In this document: one piece after another, positions 31,478 to 39,908 of the stretch
Numbering within the stretch: the stretch's first letter is position 1
How the letters are laid out: every line of letters begins with the position of its first letter
DNA from: Solirubrobacter taibaiensis
Lineage (GTDB): Bacteria; Actinomycetota; Thermoleophilia; Solirubrobacterales; Solirubrobacteraceae
Length of the DNA stretch: 50,184 nucleotides
Direction of reading: 5' to 3'
Assembly (NCBI GenBank): GCA_027587225.1
Contig: JAPDDQ010000053.1
Span: 1 to 50,184, forward strand
The notes under the pieces: model-generated
Told to the model about the DNA's origin: nothing
Seen by the model: the letters and a program-made list of their open reading frames with translations, nothing else
Database searches by the model: none
Translations under genes and position numbers: made by a program

Positions 31478-32673
31478 ACCTCTTCGAGCCGCGCGGGGTC
31501 GCCGTGCCAGGCGGCGTCGAGGATGCGCTCCAGCGCGTCGATGTCCAACTCTCGCGGGTTGTTGTCGATCAGCCGCTTGAAGTTGAACGAGGACTCGGCC
31601 ATCCCGCGCAGGTCCTCCTGGGCGATCCCGATCTCGGCCAGCGAGGCCGGCAGCCCGATCCGCTGGCCCAGCGCGTGCACGTGCTCCACCGCGCCGCCCG
31701 GCGAACGCATCACGCGCGCGAGCTCGGCCAGGTCGTGCGGGCGGGCGGGCCGGTTGAACTCCATCACGTAGGGGAGGAGCAGGCCGGTGCCGAGGCCGTG
31801 CGAGGTGTGCGTGGCGGCGCCGACGGCGAACTGCAGCGCGTGCGCGGTGGAGACGCCGGAGTTCCCGAACGCGATGCCGGCCAGCAACGAGCCGTAGAGC
31901 ATCCCGGTGCGGGCCTCGAGGTCGTCGCCGTCTTCCACGGCGCGCTCGAGGTGCGCGGCGATATGCCCGGCGGCCGTCAGCGCGAGCGTGTCGCTGAGCC
32001 CGTTCTTGCCCACCTGGGGCCGGCCGAGCACGAGGTCCACGCTCGGTGTCTCGGCGGCGGCCATGTAGCCCTCGATGGCGTGCGAGAGCGCGTCGATGCC
32101 GGCGTGCGCCGTGACCACGGGCGGCGCCCCGAGCGTGAGCAACGGGTCGCAGATCGCGTGGCGCGGGATCAGGTGCGAGCTGGCGACGCCCATCTTCATG
32201 GCGGTCGTGGCGTCCGTGATGACCGCCACCGGCGTGGCCTCTGAGCCGGTGCCGGCCGTGGTCGGGAGCGCGATCAACGGCACGATCGGGCCGGGCACCG
32301 AGTTCACGGCGTAGTAGTCCGCGAGGGCGCCGCCGTGGCTGAGCAGGAGCGCGGTGACCTTCGCGAGGTCGATCACGCTGCCGCCGCCGACGGCGACGAT
32401 CACGTCGGGCTCCGTCGCGCGCCCGAGTTCCACGGCCGCGTCGACCGCGGCCGGCGGGACGTCGACCTCCGCACCGGTGGTGATCGCCACGTCCAGGCCC
32501 GCGGCCCGCAGCGAGGCCTCGACCGTGCCGAAGCCCGGCGTGCCGGCGATCACCGGGTCCGTGATCAGCAGCACGCGGCGGCCGTGGGTGGCGGCGACCC
32601 GGCCGGCGGCTTCCGCCATCCCGGCGCCGAACAGCACTTGGGAAGGGGCGCGTAAGACGGCGAACTCAGGCAT
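31459..32673 (-). CDS. Iron-containing alcohol dehydrogenase
   Basis: This 404-residue group III alcohol dehydrogenase has an N-terminal Rossmann-like NAD(P) domain with VGGGSVIDLAKV and the PTTAGTGSEAT motif. The helical C-terminal metal domain contains THAGIDALSHAIEGY and GVSTAHALQFAVGAATHTSHG, supplying the Asp and His ligands for Fe or Zn. It interconverts an alcohol and an aldehyde or ketone. Maleylacetate reductases share the fold but are shorter, so general alcohol dehydrogenase is safer. It is the last gene of the four-gene minus operon; its start overlaps the hydrolase stop by 8 bases. Together with the aldehyde dehydrogenase it could run alcohol-aldehyde-acid oxidation. Confidence 0.88.
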   Translation of the reverse strand: MPEFAVLRAPSQVLFGAGMAEAAGRVAATHGRRVLLITDPVIAGTPGFGTVEASLRAAGLDVAITTGAEVDVPPAAVDAAVELGRATEPDVIVAVGGGSVIDLAKVTALLLSHGGALADYYAVNSVPGPIVPLIALPTTAGTGSEATPVAVITDATTAMKMGVASSHLIPRHAICDPLLTLGAPPVVTAHAGIDALSHAIEGYMAAAETPSVDLVLGRPQVGKNGLSDTLALTAAGHIAAHLERAVEDGDDLEARTGMLYGSLLAGIAFGNSGVSTAHALQFAVGAATHTSHGLGTGLLLPYVMEFNRPARPHDLAELARVMRSPGGAVEHVHALGQRIGLPASLAEIGIAQEDLRGMAESSFNFKRLIDNNPRELDIDALERILDAAWHGDPARLEEVQSVRS

Positions 32674-33370
32674 CGGGGGTCTCCAGGAACGTCACGACAA
32701 GATGGTTGAACTCGGCGGTGTACTCGAGCGGTGATGCATGCCCGCAGCGGCCGAACAGGTGGGCGCGGGCGTCGGGAAGCGTGCGCAGCAGCGGGAAGAC
32801 GCTGTGCTCGGGCGGAACGATCCGGTCGTTGATCCCGTGGATCAGCAACACGGGCGCCGTGATCGAGGCCAGTTCCGTCTCTGACAGCGAGAGCGCGTCC
32901 ACCCAACGCTGGCGCGGTGCCGGGAAGAGCTCCCGGTACTGCGGTTGTGCGCGCATCGCTTCCAGTCGCGCTGCAACGGCCTCATCTCCCGGTGGGTCGT
33001 AGAACAACAGGTCCAGCAGGGCTCGAGCCTCCGCCTCGGTCGGCCCGGTCCCCCACAACGCGTCCAGCCCGGCCGGCAGCGGCATCGGATACCCCATCGA
33101 CCCGACGGCGACCACCTTCGTGGCCAGCCCTCGCGCGGCCAGCATGAGCGCGAGCGCCCCGCCGGCCGAGTTGCCGATGACCGCGCACGGCTCGTCCACC
33201 AGATCGAGCGCCCATTCATAAAGGGGCCTGGCCCCTTTAGGTTCGGCGCCGAAGCCCGGCAGATCCGGCGCGATCACCTCGAACCGCTCGCCGAGGGCCT
33301 CGACGAGCGGGTTCCAGGCGGCCGCCGTGGTCCCCGGCCCGGAGCCGTGCAGCAACAGAACGGGGACCAT
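32666..33370 (-). CDS. Alpha/beta hydrolase related to meta-cleavage-product hydrolases
   Basis: This 234-residue protein has the oxyanion motif LLHGSGPGTTAAAW, as in MhpC/BphD-type C-C hydrolases. The nucleophile Ser lies in IGNSAGGAL, the Asp in HGINDRIVPPE and the His in GRCGHASPLE. The interval between DLPGFG and the nucleophile is short compared with relatives, and in this place the DNA carries a 21-base palindrome encoding PKGARPLY with codons unusual for the genome (CCT, AAA, AGG, CTT, TAT, GAA). The enzyme may still be active, because the triad is intact. It lies 10 bases after the DJ-1 gene and overlaps the alcohol dehydrogenase gene. The substrate is unknown. Confidence 0.85.
   Translation of the reverse strand: MVPVLLLHGSGPGTTAAAWNPLVEALGERFEVIAPDLPGFGAEPKGARPLYEWALDLVDEPCAVIGNSAGGALALMLAARGLATKVVAVGSMGYPMPLPAGLDALWGTGPTEAEARALLDLLFYDPPGDEAVAARLEAMRAQPQYRELFPAPRQRWVDALSLSETELASITAPVLLIHGINDRIVPPEHSVFPLLRTLPDARAHLFGRCGHASPLEYTAEFNHLVVTFLETPDA
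33219..33239. repeat. 21-base palindrome inside the alpha/beta hydrolase gene
   Basis: Arms TAAAGGGGCC and GGCCCCTTTA are perfectly complementary around one T. The element is A/T-edged and GC-centred, unlike local coding sequence, and keeps the reading frame. It resembles the AAAGGGG...CCCCTTT palindromes scattered through many bacterial genomes. No second copy was seen in the window. Confidence 0.65.
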
Positions 33371-33380
33371 GTGCGTCCAG

Positions 33381-33950
33381 CTAGGCGGGGACGGCCGCGC
33401 GCTCGAGCACGTTCATGAACGCGCGCGACCACTCGGGCATGTCCGGCCAGCCCCGGCAGGAGACCATGTTCCCGTCGACGCAGTCGGGCGCGTCGACGAT
33501 CGTGGCGCCGGCGTTCTCCATGTCGCCGTGCAGCGGCGGGAACGCGGCGGTCTTGCGGCCGCGCAGCAGCCCGTAGACGGCGGGCACCTGCGGGCCGTGG
33601 CAGATCGTGCCGACGGGCAGGTCCTTCTCGAAGAAGTACTCCGTGATCCGGCGCACGTCGGCGTCGAGGCGGATGTACTCGGGCGCGCGGCCGCCCGGGA
33701 TGACGAGCGCGACGTACTCGGACGGATCCACGTCCGCGAAGGCGATGTCCACGGGCAGCTTGCGGCCGTTCTTCTCGGTGTACGCATCCGAGTTCGGGTC
33801 GAAGTCGTGGATGACGAGCTGCACCTCACGGGTGGTGAGCCCGGCGACGACGGCGTCGTAGCCACCCTCGCGCAGACGGTAGATCGGGTACATCGCGTCG
33901 AGCTCCTCGGCGGCGTCACCGACAAGGACCAGGACTTTCTGTTGTGACAC
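33381..33950 (-). CDS. DJ-1/PfpI-family protein
   Basis: This 189-residue protein has the flavodoxin-like DJ-1/PfpI fold. It begins VLVLVGDAAEELDAMYPIY, carries the Glu-containing VIPGGRAPEY, and has the nucleophile-elbow Cys in VGTICHGPQVPAV. Family members act as intracellular peptidases, glyoxalases or hydratases that clear reactive aldehydes; sequence alone does not decide. GTG 33950 is preceded by GGAGGGAGA and is preferred over upstream codons that fall in the neighbouring gene. It starts 22 bases after the aldehyde dehydrogenase stop and ends 10 bases before the hydrolase. A role in handling a reactive aldehyde intermediate of the operon is plausible. Confidence 0.88.
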   Translation of the reverse strand: MSQQKVLVLVGDAAEELDAMYPIYRLREGGYDAVVAGLTTREVQLVIHDFDPNSDAYTEKNGRKLPVDIAFADVDPSEYVALVIPGGRAPEYIRLDADVRRITEYFFEKDLPVGTICHGPQVPAVYGLLRGRKTAAFPPLHGDMENAGATIVDAPDCVDGNMVSCRGWPDMPEWSRAFMNVLERAAVPA

Positions 33951-33972
33951 GGGGTCTCCCTCCTGTGCTGTC

Positions 33973-35367
33973 TCAGTCAAAGGCAAAGTACTTGGGCTCG
34001 AGGAACTCGAGCAAGCCGTGATGTCCGCCTTCGCGCCCGATGCCGCTCTGCTTGGCGCCACCGAACGGCGCCGCGGGATCGGACACGACGCCGCGATTGA
34101 GGCCGACCATGCCGGTCTCGATCCGCTCGCCGATCGCCATCGCGCGCCGCAGGTCGCGGCTGCAGACGAAGGCCACGAGCCCGTATTCGGTGTCGTTGGC
34201 CATCTGCACGGCCTCGTCCTCGGACGTGAACGTCATGATCGGCGCGACGGGGCCGAAGATCTCCTCGCGCAGCAGCTCGCTGCCGGGCTGGACCGCGTCG
34301 AGCACGGTCGGCGGATAGAAGAAACCGGGGCCGGGCAGCCGCTCGCCGCCGCAGCGCACGCGGGCACCACGGGAGACGGCGTCCGCCACCAGGCGTTCGA
34401 CCTTCTCGCGCGCGGCCGCGTTGATCAGCGGGCCGAGCTGCGCGTCGTCCTCGAAGCCGTGCGCGACGCGCACGGCGCTCATCGCCGTGGTGAGTCGGGC
34501 CGCGAAGTCCTCGGCGACCGACTCGTGCACTAGGAAACGGTTCGCGGCCGTGCAGGCCTCGCCACCGTTGCGCATCTTCGCCGCCATCGCCTCACGCACC
34601 GCGACGTCGAGGTCGGCGTCGGCGAGCACGAGGAACGGCGCGTTGCCGCCAAGCTCCATTGACGTGTTGATGACGCTGCGGGCGGCCAGGCCGAGCAGGT
34701 GCCGGCCGACGGCCGTGGAGCCCGTGAAGCTCAGCTTGCGCACCCGCGGGTCGGCGAGGATGGCTTCGCACAAGGGCCCGGGATCGTCGGTGACGACCAC
34801 GTTGACCACGCCCTCGGGCACGCCCGCTTCGCGCAGGATGCCCGCGATCAGCAGCGCCGTCAGCGGCGTCTCCTCGGCGGGCTTGAGCACCACGGTGCAG
34901 CCCGCGGCGAGCGCCGGCCCGATCTTGCGCGTGGCCATCGCGGCCGGGAAGTTCCAGGGGGTGATCAGCAGCGACACACCGACCGGGGCGTGCGCGACGA
35001 GCATGCGGTTCGTGCCGGCGGGGGCGACGCCGTAGTCGCCGTTCGCGCGCACGGCCTCCTCGGAGAACCAGCGCAGGAACTCCGCGGCGTAACCCGCCTC
35101 ACCCCGAGCCTCAACAAACGGCTTGCCCATCTCGCGTACGATCGCGCTCGCGATCTCGTCCAGTCGCTCGGTCATCAACTCGTAAGCGTTCCGCAGGATC
35201 TCCGCGCGCTCGCGCGGGGCCCGCGAGGCCCAGGCCTCCGCGGCGCCGGCTGCCGCGTCCACGGCGGCCAGACCGTCCTGTGGGGTCGCGGATTCCAGAG
35301 TCTCGATGACCGATCCGTCGGACGGATCGAGCACGGGGAAACGTGACCGTTCAGGCGCCAGAACCAT
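33973..35367 (-). CDS. NAD(P)-dependent aldehyde dehydrogenase (succinate-semialdehyde dehydrogenase-like)
   Basis: This 464-residue aldehyde dehydrogenase has the cofactor-site motif ITPWNFPAAMATRKIGPALA, KPAEETPLTA, FTGSTAVGR, general base Glu238 (MELGGNAPF) and nucleophile Cys272 (NGGEACTAANRF). The ending (PFGGAKQSGIGREGG) is also typical. Wording and length are nearest to the GabD/succinate-semialdehyde group, but these enzymes are promiscuous. It oxidises an aldehyde to the acid with NAD(P). It is the first gene of the minus operon, and its start lies 159 bases from the divergent transporter operon. ATG 35367 is preferred because it begins the conserved N-terminal segment; the long open frame further upstream is antisense to the binding-protein gene. 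Confidence 0.9.
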   Translation of the reverse strand: MVLAPERSRFPVLDPSDGSVIETLESATPQDGLAAVDAAAGAAEAWASRAPRERAEILRNAYELMTERLDEIASAIVREMGKPFVEARGEAGYAAEFLRWFSEEAVRANGDYGVAPAGTNRMLVAHAPVGVSLLITPWNFPAAMATRKIGPALAAGCTVVLKPAEETPLTALLIAGILREAGVPEGVVNVVVTDDPGPLCEAILADPRVRKLSFTGSTAVGRHLLGLAARSVINTSMELGGNAPFLVLADADLDVAVREAMAAKMRNGGEACTAANRFLVHESVAEDFAARLTTAMSAVRVAHGFEDDAQLGPLINAAAREKVERLVADAVSRGARVRCGGERLPGPGFFYPPTVLDAVQPGSELLREEIFGPVAPIMTFTSEDEAVQMANDTEYGLVAFVCSRDLRRAMAIGERIETGMVGLNRGVVSDPAAPFGGAKQSGIGREGGHHGLLEFLEPKYFAFD

Positions 35368-35387
35368 GGTCTGACTGTATGACACTG

Positions 35388-35467
35388 TGCAAGGCAATGC
35401 AAGAAATTGCCATAGGTGTTGACAACGAATGCAAAGACCGCGTAGGTTTTTGCAAGCCTCGTGCAAG
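35388..35467. promoter_or_regulatory. Divergent promoter/operator with TGCAA(G) repeats
   Basis: On the plus strand TTGACA (35419-35424) and TAGGTT (35443-35448), 18 bases apart, form a good vegetative-type promoter for the transporter operon. TGCAAG occurs at 35388, 35398, 35451 and 35462, and TGCAAAG at 35430. A perfect GGCAAT-N7-ATTGCC inverted repeat spans 35393-35411. Several of these flank or overlap the promoter, as expected for binding of a repressor such as the DeoR-type protein encoded at the operon's end. The element also faces the divergent aldehyde dehydrogenase start. Confidence 0.6.
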
Positions 35468-35526
35468 GTTCGCAGTGCCGCCGTATGTCGGAGAGCAGTA
35501 GGACCAACCCTCGTGGAGGAGGAGTT

Positions 35527-36906
35527 ATGAAGGGGAGACTCGCGGTCTCGGCATCGCTTACGGCGATCGCCGCGGCGGTAACGCTTGCCGCCTGTGGCGG
35601 TAGCGATGGAGATGGTGGTGGAGGAGCGTCCCAGGCGCCCGCCAAGACCACGGCGCTGTCGGATCAGCCGATGGAGCTGACGTTCCTGTGGTTCGAGTGG
35701 CCGCCCGCGGCCGCACTCGAAGAGCTGGGCAAGGAGTACACGAAGACCCGCCCGAACGTGACCGTCAAGGTCAACACGGTGCCGAACCCGCAGTGGCACG
35801 ACGCGATCTTCACCCAGTTCGCGGCGCGCAAGACGAACTTCGACCTGCCGATCCTGGACTCCCAGAACATCGGTGAGGCGGTTGAGAACGGCTCGATTCT
35901 CGACCTCACGGACTTCGTGAAGGAGAACATCGACACGTCCGTGTACGACCCGTACTTCCTCGCGGCGTACGGCCAGTACCCGCAGAACACGACGGGCGAA
36001 GCCGATCCGGACGCCAAGACCTACGGCCTGCCGCTGCTCGGCGACACGTGGTCGATGATCTGGCGCAAGGACCTCATGGGCGACACGCCTCCCGCCACCT
36101 GGGAGGACATGATCGCCGCGGCCAAGAAGTGCCAGGACGAGAACGAAGGCATGAGCGGCCTCGCGTTCCACCAGGCCGGCACCGGCGACGCCGCGGCCGT
36201 GACGTACAACGTCATGAACGCGCTCTACGGCGGCGAGCTGTGGAACCAGGGCGACCGCAAGATCGAAGGCGTCATCAACGACGCCGCCGGCAAGAAGGCG
36301 ATGGACGTCCTCGTCAACCAGATGGTTCCGCTCACCCCCAAGGGCTCGAACAACTGGTTCATCGACGAGGTCAACGCCGCGATCTCGCAGGGCCAGGTGT
36401 GCGTCGGCTTCCAGTGGATCGCCGCCATGGGCGGCCTCACCGACCCGGCGTCCTCCAAGCTCGGCAAGACGAAGGAAGAGATCCTCGAGAAGCTCGCCTT
36501 CGCCCCGCTGCCCAAGCAGGTCACCGACCGCAAGCCGCTCGGCGGCATGGGCCTGCACGTCTCCAAGTACATCCCGGAGGAGAAGCAGGCCGAGGCGCTG
36601 AACTTCATCAAGTGGTTCCAGACGCCTGAGGCCCAGAAGAAGTGGGCGCAGCTCGGTGGCGTGCCGGCTCGTAACGACGTCCTCAACTCGCCCGAGTTCC
36701 TCGAGGCGACGCCGTACAACCAGGTCTTCACGGACTCGGTGGCTCAGTTGAAGGACTTCTGGAACCTGCCGGAGTACGCGAAGCTCCTCAACGTCCACTC
36801 GACGCAGGTCAACGCGGCCATCTCCGGCACGCAGCAGCCTGACGCCGCGCTGGACAAGCTCGCGGCCGACGAACAGGCGATCCTCGACGAGAGCGGCGGC
36901 GAGTAG
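35527..36906 (+). CDS. ABC transporter solute-binding lipoprotein (CUT1 / family 1)
   Basis: This 459-residue protein has a lipoprotein signal peptide with lipobox LAAC and Cys23, then a Gly/Ser-rich spacer and a family 1 solute-binding fold (MELTFLWFEWPPAAALEELG, LPLLGDTWSMIWRKD, SGLAFHQAGTGDAAAVTYNV). It captures a sugar or polyol outside the membrane and delivers it to the two permeases encoded downstream. ATG 35527 is preceded by GGAGGAGGAG. A strong hairpin separates it from the permease genes, a common device to make more binding protein than permease. The substrate is unknown; pairing with two distinct ATPases and a DeoR/GlpR-like regulator recalls glycerol or polyol systems. Confidence 0.92.
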   Translation: MKGRLAVSASLTAIAAAVTLAACGGSDGDGGGGASQAPAKTTALSDQPMELTFLWFEWPPAAALEELGKEYTKTRPNVTVKVNTVPNPQWHDAIFTQFAARKTNFDLPILDSQNIGEAVENGSILDLTDFVKENIDTSVYDPYFLAAYGQYPQNTTGEADPDAKTYGLPLLGDTWSMIWRKDLMGDTPPATWEDMIAAAKKCQDENEGMSGLAFHQAGTGDAAAVTYNVMNALYGGELWNQGDRKIEGVINDAAGKKAMDVLVNQMVPLTPKGSNNWFIDEVNAAISQGQVCVGFQWIAAMGGLTDPASSKLGKTKEEILEKLAFAPLPKQVTDRKPLGGMGLHVSKYIPEEKQAEALNFIKWFQTPEAQKKWAQLGGVPARNDVLNSPEFLEATPYNQVFTDSVAQLKDFWNLPEYAKLLNVHSTQVNAAISGTQQPDAALDKLAADEQAILDESGGE

Positions 36907-36932
36907 CCCTCACCGCTAGCTGAATCCTGGGC

Positions 36933-36963
36933 GGCCGGGCGCGCACATCGTGCGCGCCCGGCC
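36933..36963 (+). terminator. Intercistronic hairpin between binding protein and permease genes
   Basis: A perfect 14-bp stem, GGCCGGGCGCGCAC with GTGCGCGCCCGGCC, has a 3-base loop ATC. There is no T-tract. It sits 26 bases after the binding-protein stop and 22 bases before the first permease start. It probably acts as a partial terminator or 3'-end stabiliser that lowers expression of the downstream genes. Confidence 0.75.
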
Positions 36964-36985
36964 TCCCGGCTAGCTGCCTGGACCA

Positions 36986-37939
36986 ATGGCCAACACGCTT
37001 CAACCACCGCCTTCGACCAAGCCGCAGGCTGAGCGACTGGTGGCGCCACCCGCTGCCCGGCGCTTCGCGTTCCTCACCGACCGCAAGCTCGCCTGGCTGT
37101 TCATCGGCCCCGCCCTCGCGCTGCTGCTGTTCCTCTCGATTTGGCCGCTGATCCAGCTGATCGGCCTGTCGTTCACCGACTACAGCGCCACGCGCGACGT
37201 CGGTTACAACATCATCTGGTTCGACAACTACGTCGACATCCTCACGTCGCCGGTGGTGCATGCGCGCGCCCTGACGACGCTCATCTTCGTCGTCGGCGCC
37301 GTAGGCCTGCAGACGATCCTCGGCTTCTCGATCGCGTTCCTGATCTCCCGCCGCATCAAGGCCCGCGGTGCGATCACGACGTTGTTCCTGATCCCGATGA
37401 TGCTCTCGCCGATCGTCGTCGGCCTGTTCTGGAAGTTCATGCTCGACGTGCAGTTCGGCGTCGCGAACTCGTTCATCGACAGCCTCGGCTTCAACCGCGT
37501 CGAATGGCTCACGAGCCAGCGGCTCGCGCTGTTCTCGCTGATCATCGTCGATACCTGGCAGTGGACGCCGTTCGTGATGCTGATCGCGCTCGCCGGCCTC
37601 ACCGCCGTCCCGAAGTACCTCTACGAGGCGGCGGAGATCGACCGCGCGTCCGAGTGGTTCAAGTTCCGCCGGATCACGTTCCCGCTGGTGTGGCCGCTGC
37701 TGCTGATCGCGGTCATGTTCCGGGCGATCGAGGCCTTCCGCCTGTTCGACCTGGTCTACATCCTCACCGGCGGCGGCCCTGGCGGCACGACGGAGACGCT
37801 GTCCTACAACGTCTACAAGGTCGCGTTCTTCGGCTTCGACACCGGCCGCGCGTCCGCCTACGGCATCTTGATGGTGATCGTGGTCACGATCGCCGCGCAG
37901 TTCTACCTGCGTTACCTCAACAAGCTTCAGGAGCGCTAG
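36986..37939 (+). CDS. Sugar/polyol ABC transporter permease, MalF/UgpA type
   Basis: This 317-residue protein with six main membrane helices belongs to the binding-protein-dependent transport permeases. The EAA loop that docks on the ATPase reads LYEAAEIDRASEWFKFRRIT. The cytosolic N-terminal tail is about 35 residues and Pro-rich. It forms the import channel with the next gene's product. ATG 36986 starts the frame; the stop is 2 bases before the second permease gene. The family pattern LTGGGPGGTTETLSYNVYK near the C-terminus is typical of UgpA-type subunits. Confidence 0.92.
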   Translation: MANTLQPPPSTKPQAERLVAPPAARRFAFLTDRKLAWLFIGPALALLLFLSIWPLIQLIGLSFTDYSATRDVGYNIIWFDNYVDILTSPVVHARALTTLIFVVGAVGLQTILGFSIAFLISRRIKARGAITTLFLIPMMLSPIVVGLFWKFMLDVQFGVANSFIDSLGFNRVEWLTSQRLALFSLIIVDTWQWTPFVMLIALAGLTAVPKYLYEAAEIDRASEWFKFRRITFPLVWPLLLIAVMFRAIEAFRLFDLVYILTGGGPGGTTETLSYNVYKVAFFGFDTGRASAYGILMVIVVTIAAQFYLRYLNKLQER

Positions 37940-37941
37940 CG

Positions 37942-38847
37942 ATGGCGACCCACATCCAACCCGAGGGCCTGTCGGACAAGGGCATCGCGGGCGAGACCGT
38001 CGCCCCGCCCGTGCGCAAGGAGCGGAAGTTCGGTTCCGCCCTCGAGATCGTGCTGCTCGCGATCTTCATGATCGTGATGCTGTTCCCCGTCATCTGGATG
38101 CTCGAGACGGCGCTCAAGGACACGCGTGACATCTACGCGGTCCCGGCGAAGGTCATCTCGTTCAGCCCGACGCTCGAGCACTTCAAGAACGTCTTCAGCT
38201 CGGAATCGCCCGTGTTCCAGGGCTTCGTGAACTCCGTCATCGTGGCGACGGCCTCGACGGTCATCGCGACCGTGCTCGGCGTGCCGGCGGCGTGGGCCTA
38301 CTCGCGCTTCACGCTGAAGGCCAAGAAGGACCAGCTGTTCTTCATCCTCTCCACCCGCTTCATGCCGCCGGTCGTGGTCGTGATCCCGGTCTTCCTGATG
38401 TTCCGCGATCTGGCGCTGCTGGACACGCTGCTCGGCCTGATCCTGGTCTACGCGGCGTTCAACCTGCCGTTCACGATCTGGATGATGAAGGGCTTCATCG
38501 ACGAGGTCCCGGCGGAGTACGAGGAGGCCGCGATGCTCGACGGCTTCTCACGCTTCGAGGCCTTCTGGCGGGTGACGATGCCGCTGCTGATCCCGGGCAT
38601 CGCCGCCACGGCCGTGTTCGCGCTGATCTTCAGCTGGAACGAGTTCGTGTTCTCGATCTTCCTGATCACCGATCCGGACACGCGCACCGCGCCGTCCGCG
38701 ATCGCGGGCCTGATCGGCGGCACCACCGTCGACTGGGGCCTGGTCGCCGCTTCGGCGATGGTGTTCGCGGTGCCGGTGCTGGTGTTCGCGTTCCTCGTGC
38801 GCAAGCACCTGGTCGCGGGCGTGACCCTCGGGGCGGTGCGTCGCTGA
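37942..38847 (+). CDS. Sugar/polyol ABC transporter permease, MalG/UgpE type
   Basis: This 301-residue membrane protein has six helices, with the EAA loop EYEEAAMLDGFSRFEAFWRVTMP and the usual MalG-type region ILSTRFMPPVVVVIPVFLMF. It pairs with the preceding permease to form the channel. ATG 37942 follows the previous stop by 2 bases. Its stop shares one base with the first ATPase start (TGATG), so the genes are co-translated. Confidence 0.92.
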   Translation: MATHIQPEGLSDKGIAGETVAPPVRKERKFGSALEIVLLAIFMIVMLFPVIWMLETALKDTRDIYAVPAKVISFSPTLEHFKNVFSSESPVFQGFVNSVIVATASTVIATVLGVPAAWAYSRFTLKAKKDQLFFILSTRFMPPVVVVIPVFLMFRDLALLDTLLGLILVYAAFNLPFTIWMMKGFIDEVPAEYEEAAMLDGFSRFEAFWRVTMPLLIPGIAATAVFALIFSWNEFVFSIFLITDPDTRTAPSAIAGLIGGTTVDWGLVAASAMVFAVPVLVFAFLVRKHLVAGVTLGAVRR

Positions 38848-39908
38848 TGGCTGAAGTCCACGTCACCAAGCTCCACAAGGCGTTCCCGGACGGGACCGTC
38901 GCGGTGGAGGAGCTCAGCCTGGAGATCAACGACGGCGAGCTGTTCGTCATGCTCGGCCCGTCGGGCTGCGGCAAGACGACGACGCTGCGCTGCATCGCCG
39001 GCCTGGAAGAGGAGACCGGGGGCGAGATCCGGATCGGCGACGAGGTCGTCTCCGGCCTGCGCCCGTCCCAGCGCGACATCGCGATGGTGTTCCAGTTCTA
39101 CGCGCTGTACCCGCACCTGAGCGTGCGCGAGAACATGGCGTTCCCGCTGCGGGCGGCGAAGCGGCCCGAGTCGGAGATCAACGAGCGGGTCGCCGAGGCG
39201 GCGAAGATGCTCCAGCTCGAGCCGTACCTCACGCGCAAGCCGAGCAAGCTCTCGGGCGGCGAGCAGCAGCGTGTGGCTCTGGGCCGCGCGATGGTGCGTC
39301 ACCCGAAGGCGTTCCTGATGGACGAGCCGCTGACCAACCTGGATGCGGAGCTGCGCGCGGAGATGCGCGCGGAGGTCAAGCATCTCCAGCAGCGGCTGGG
39401 CGCGACGATGATCTACGTCACGCACGATCAGACCGAGGCGATGGCCCTCGGCGACCGGATCGCGATCATGAACAAGGGCAACCTCGAGCAGCTCGGGGCG
39501 CCGATGGAGGTCTACAACCGGCCCGCGTCACTGTTCGCCGCCCGGTTCATCGGCTCACCGCCGATGAACCTGATCGAGGCCGAGGTCACCAACGGGCACC
39601 TCACGGCCGCGGGGGACCTGCAGATCACCGCCCCCGAAGGCCTGCAGCGCGGACAGAAGGTCATCGCGGGCGTGCGCCCGGAAGGCCTCACCATCAGCCA
39701 GTCCGACGAGGGCGTCCAAGGGCGCATCGTCTCCAAGGAGGCGCTGGGCGACGAGACCATCTACGTCGTCGAGTGCAAGGCCGGTCTCTTCCACGTGCGC
39801 ATGCCGGCGACGGCGCGCTTCGAGGAAGAGCAGGTCGTGGCGGTGCGCCATGTGGGTGCCGCGCCGCCGGCGTACGACCCGACGACGGAAAAAGTGGTGA
39901 GCGCATGA
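38847..39908 (+). CDS. ABC transporter ATPase 1 (MalK/UgpC type)
   Basis: This 353-residue ATPase has a complete set of motifs: Walker A (GPSGCGKTTT), Q-loop (FQFYALYPHL), signature (KLSGGEQQRVALG), Walker B (AFLMDEPLTNLD) and the H-loop with His193 (YVTHDQTEAM). A C-terminal TOBE regulatory domain follows from about residue 240 (VIAGVRPEGL). It energises sugar or polyol import. It overlaps both neighbours by a few bases. In the dimer with ATPase 2 it would supply the canonical catalytic residues of one site. Confidence 0.93.
   Translation: MAEVHVTKLHKAFPDGTVAVEELSLEINDGELFVMLGPSGCGKTTTLRCIAGLEEETGGEIRIGDEVVSGLRPSQRDIAMVFQFYALYPHLSVRENMAFPLRAAKRPESEINERVAEAAKMLQLEPYLTRKPSKLSGGEQQRVALGRAMVRHPKAFLMDEPLTNLDAELRAEMRAEVKHLQQRLGATMIYVTHDQTEAMALGDRIAIMNKGNLEQLGAPMEVYNRPASLFAARFIGSPPMNLIEAEVTNGHLTAAGDLQITAPEGLQRGQKVIAGVRPEGLTISQSDEGVQGRIVSKEALGDETIYVVECKAGLFHVRMPATARFEEEQVVAVRHVGAAPPAYDPTTEKVVSA

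Noticed and set aside
31459..32673. Calling the iron alcohol dehydrogenase a maleylacetate reductase because of the adjacent meta-cleavage-like hydrolase
   Set aside because: It is about 50 residues longer than that family and there is no ring-cleavage dioxygenase in the window.
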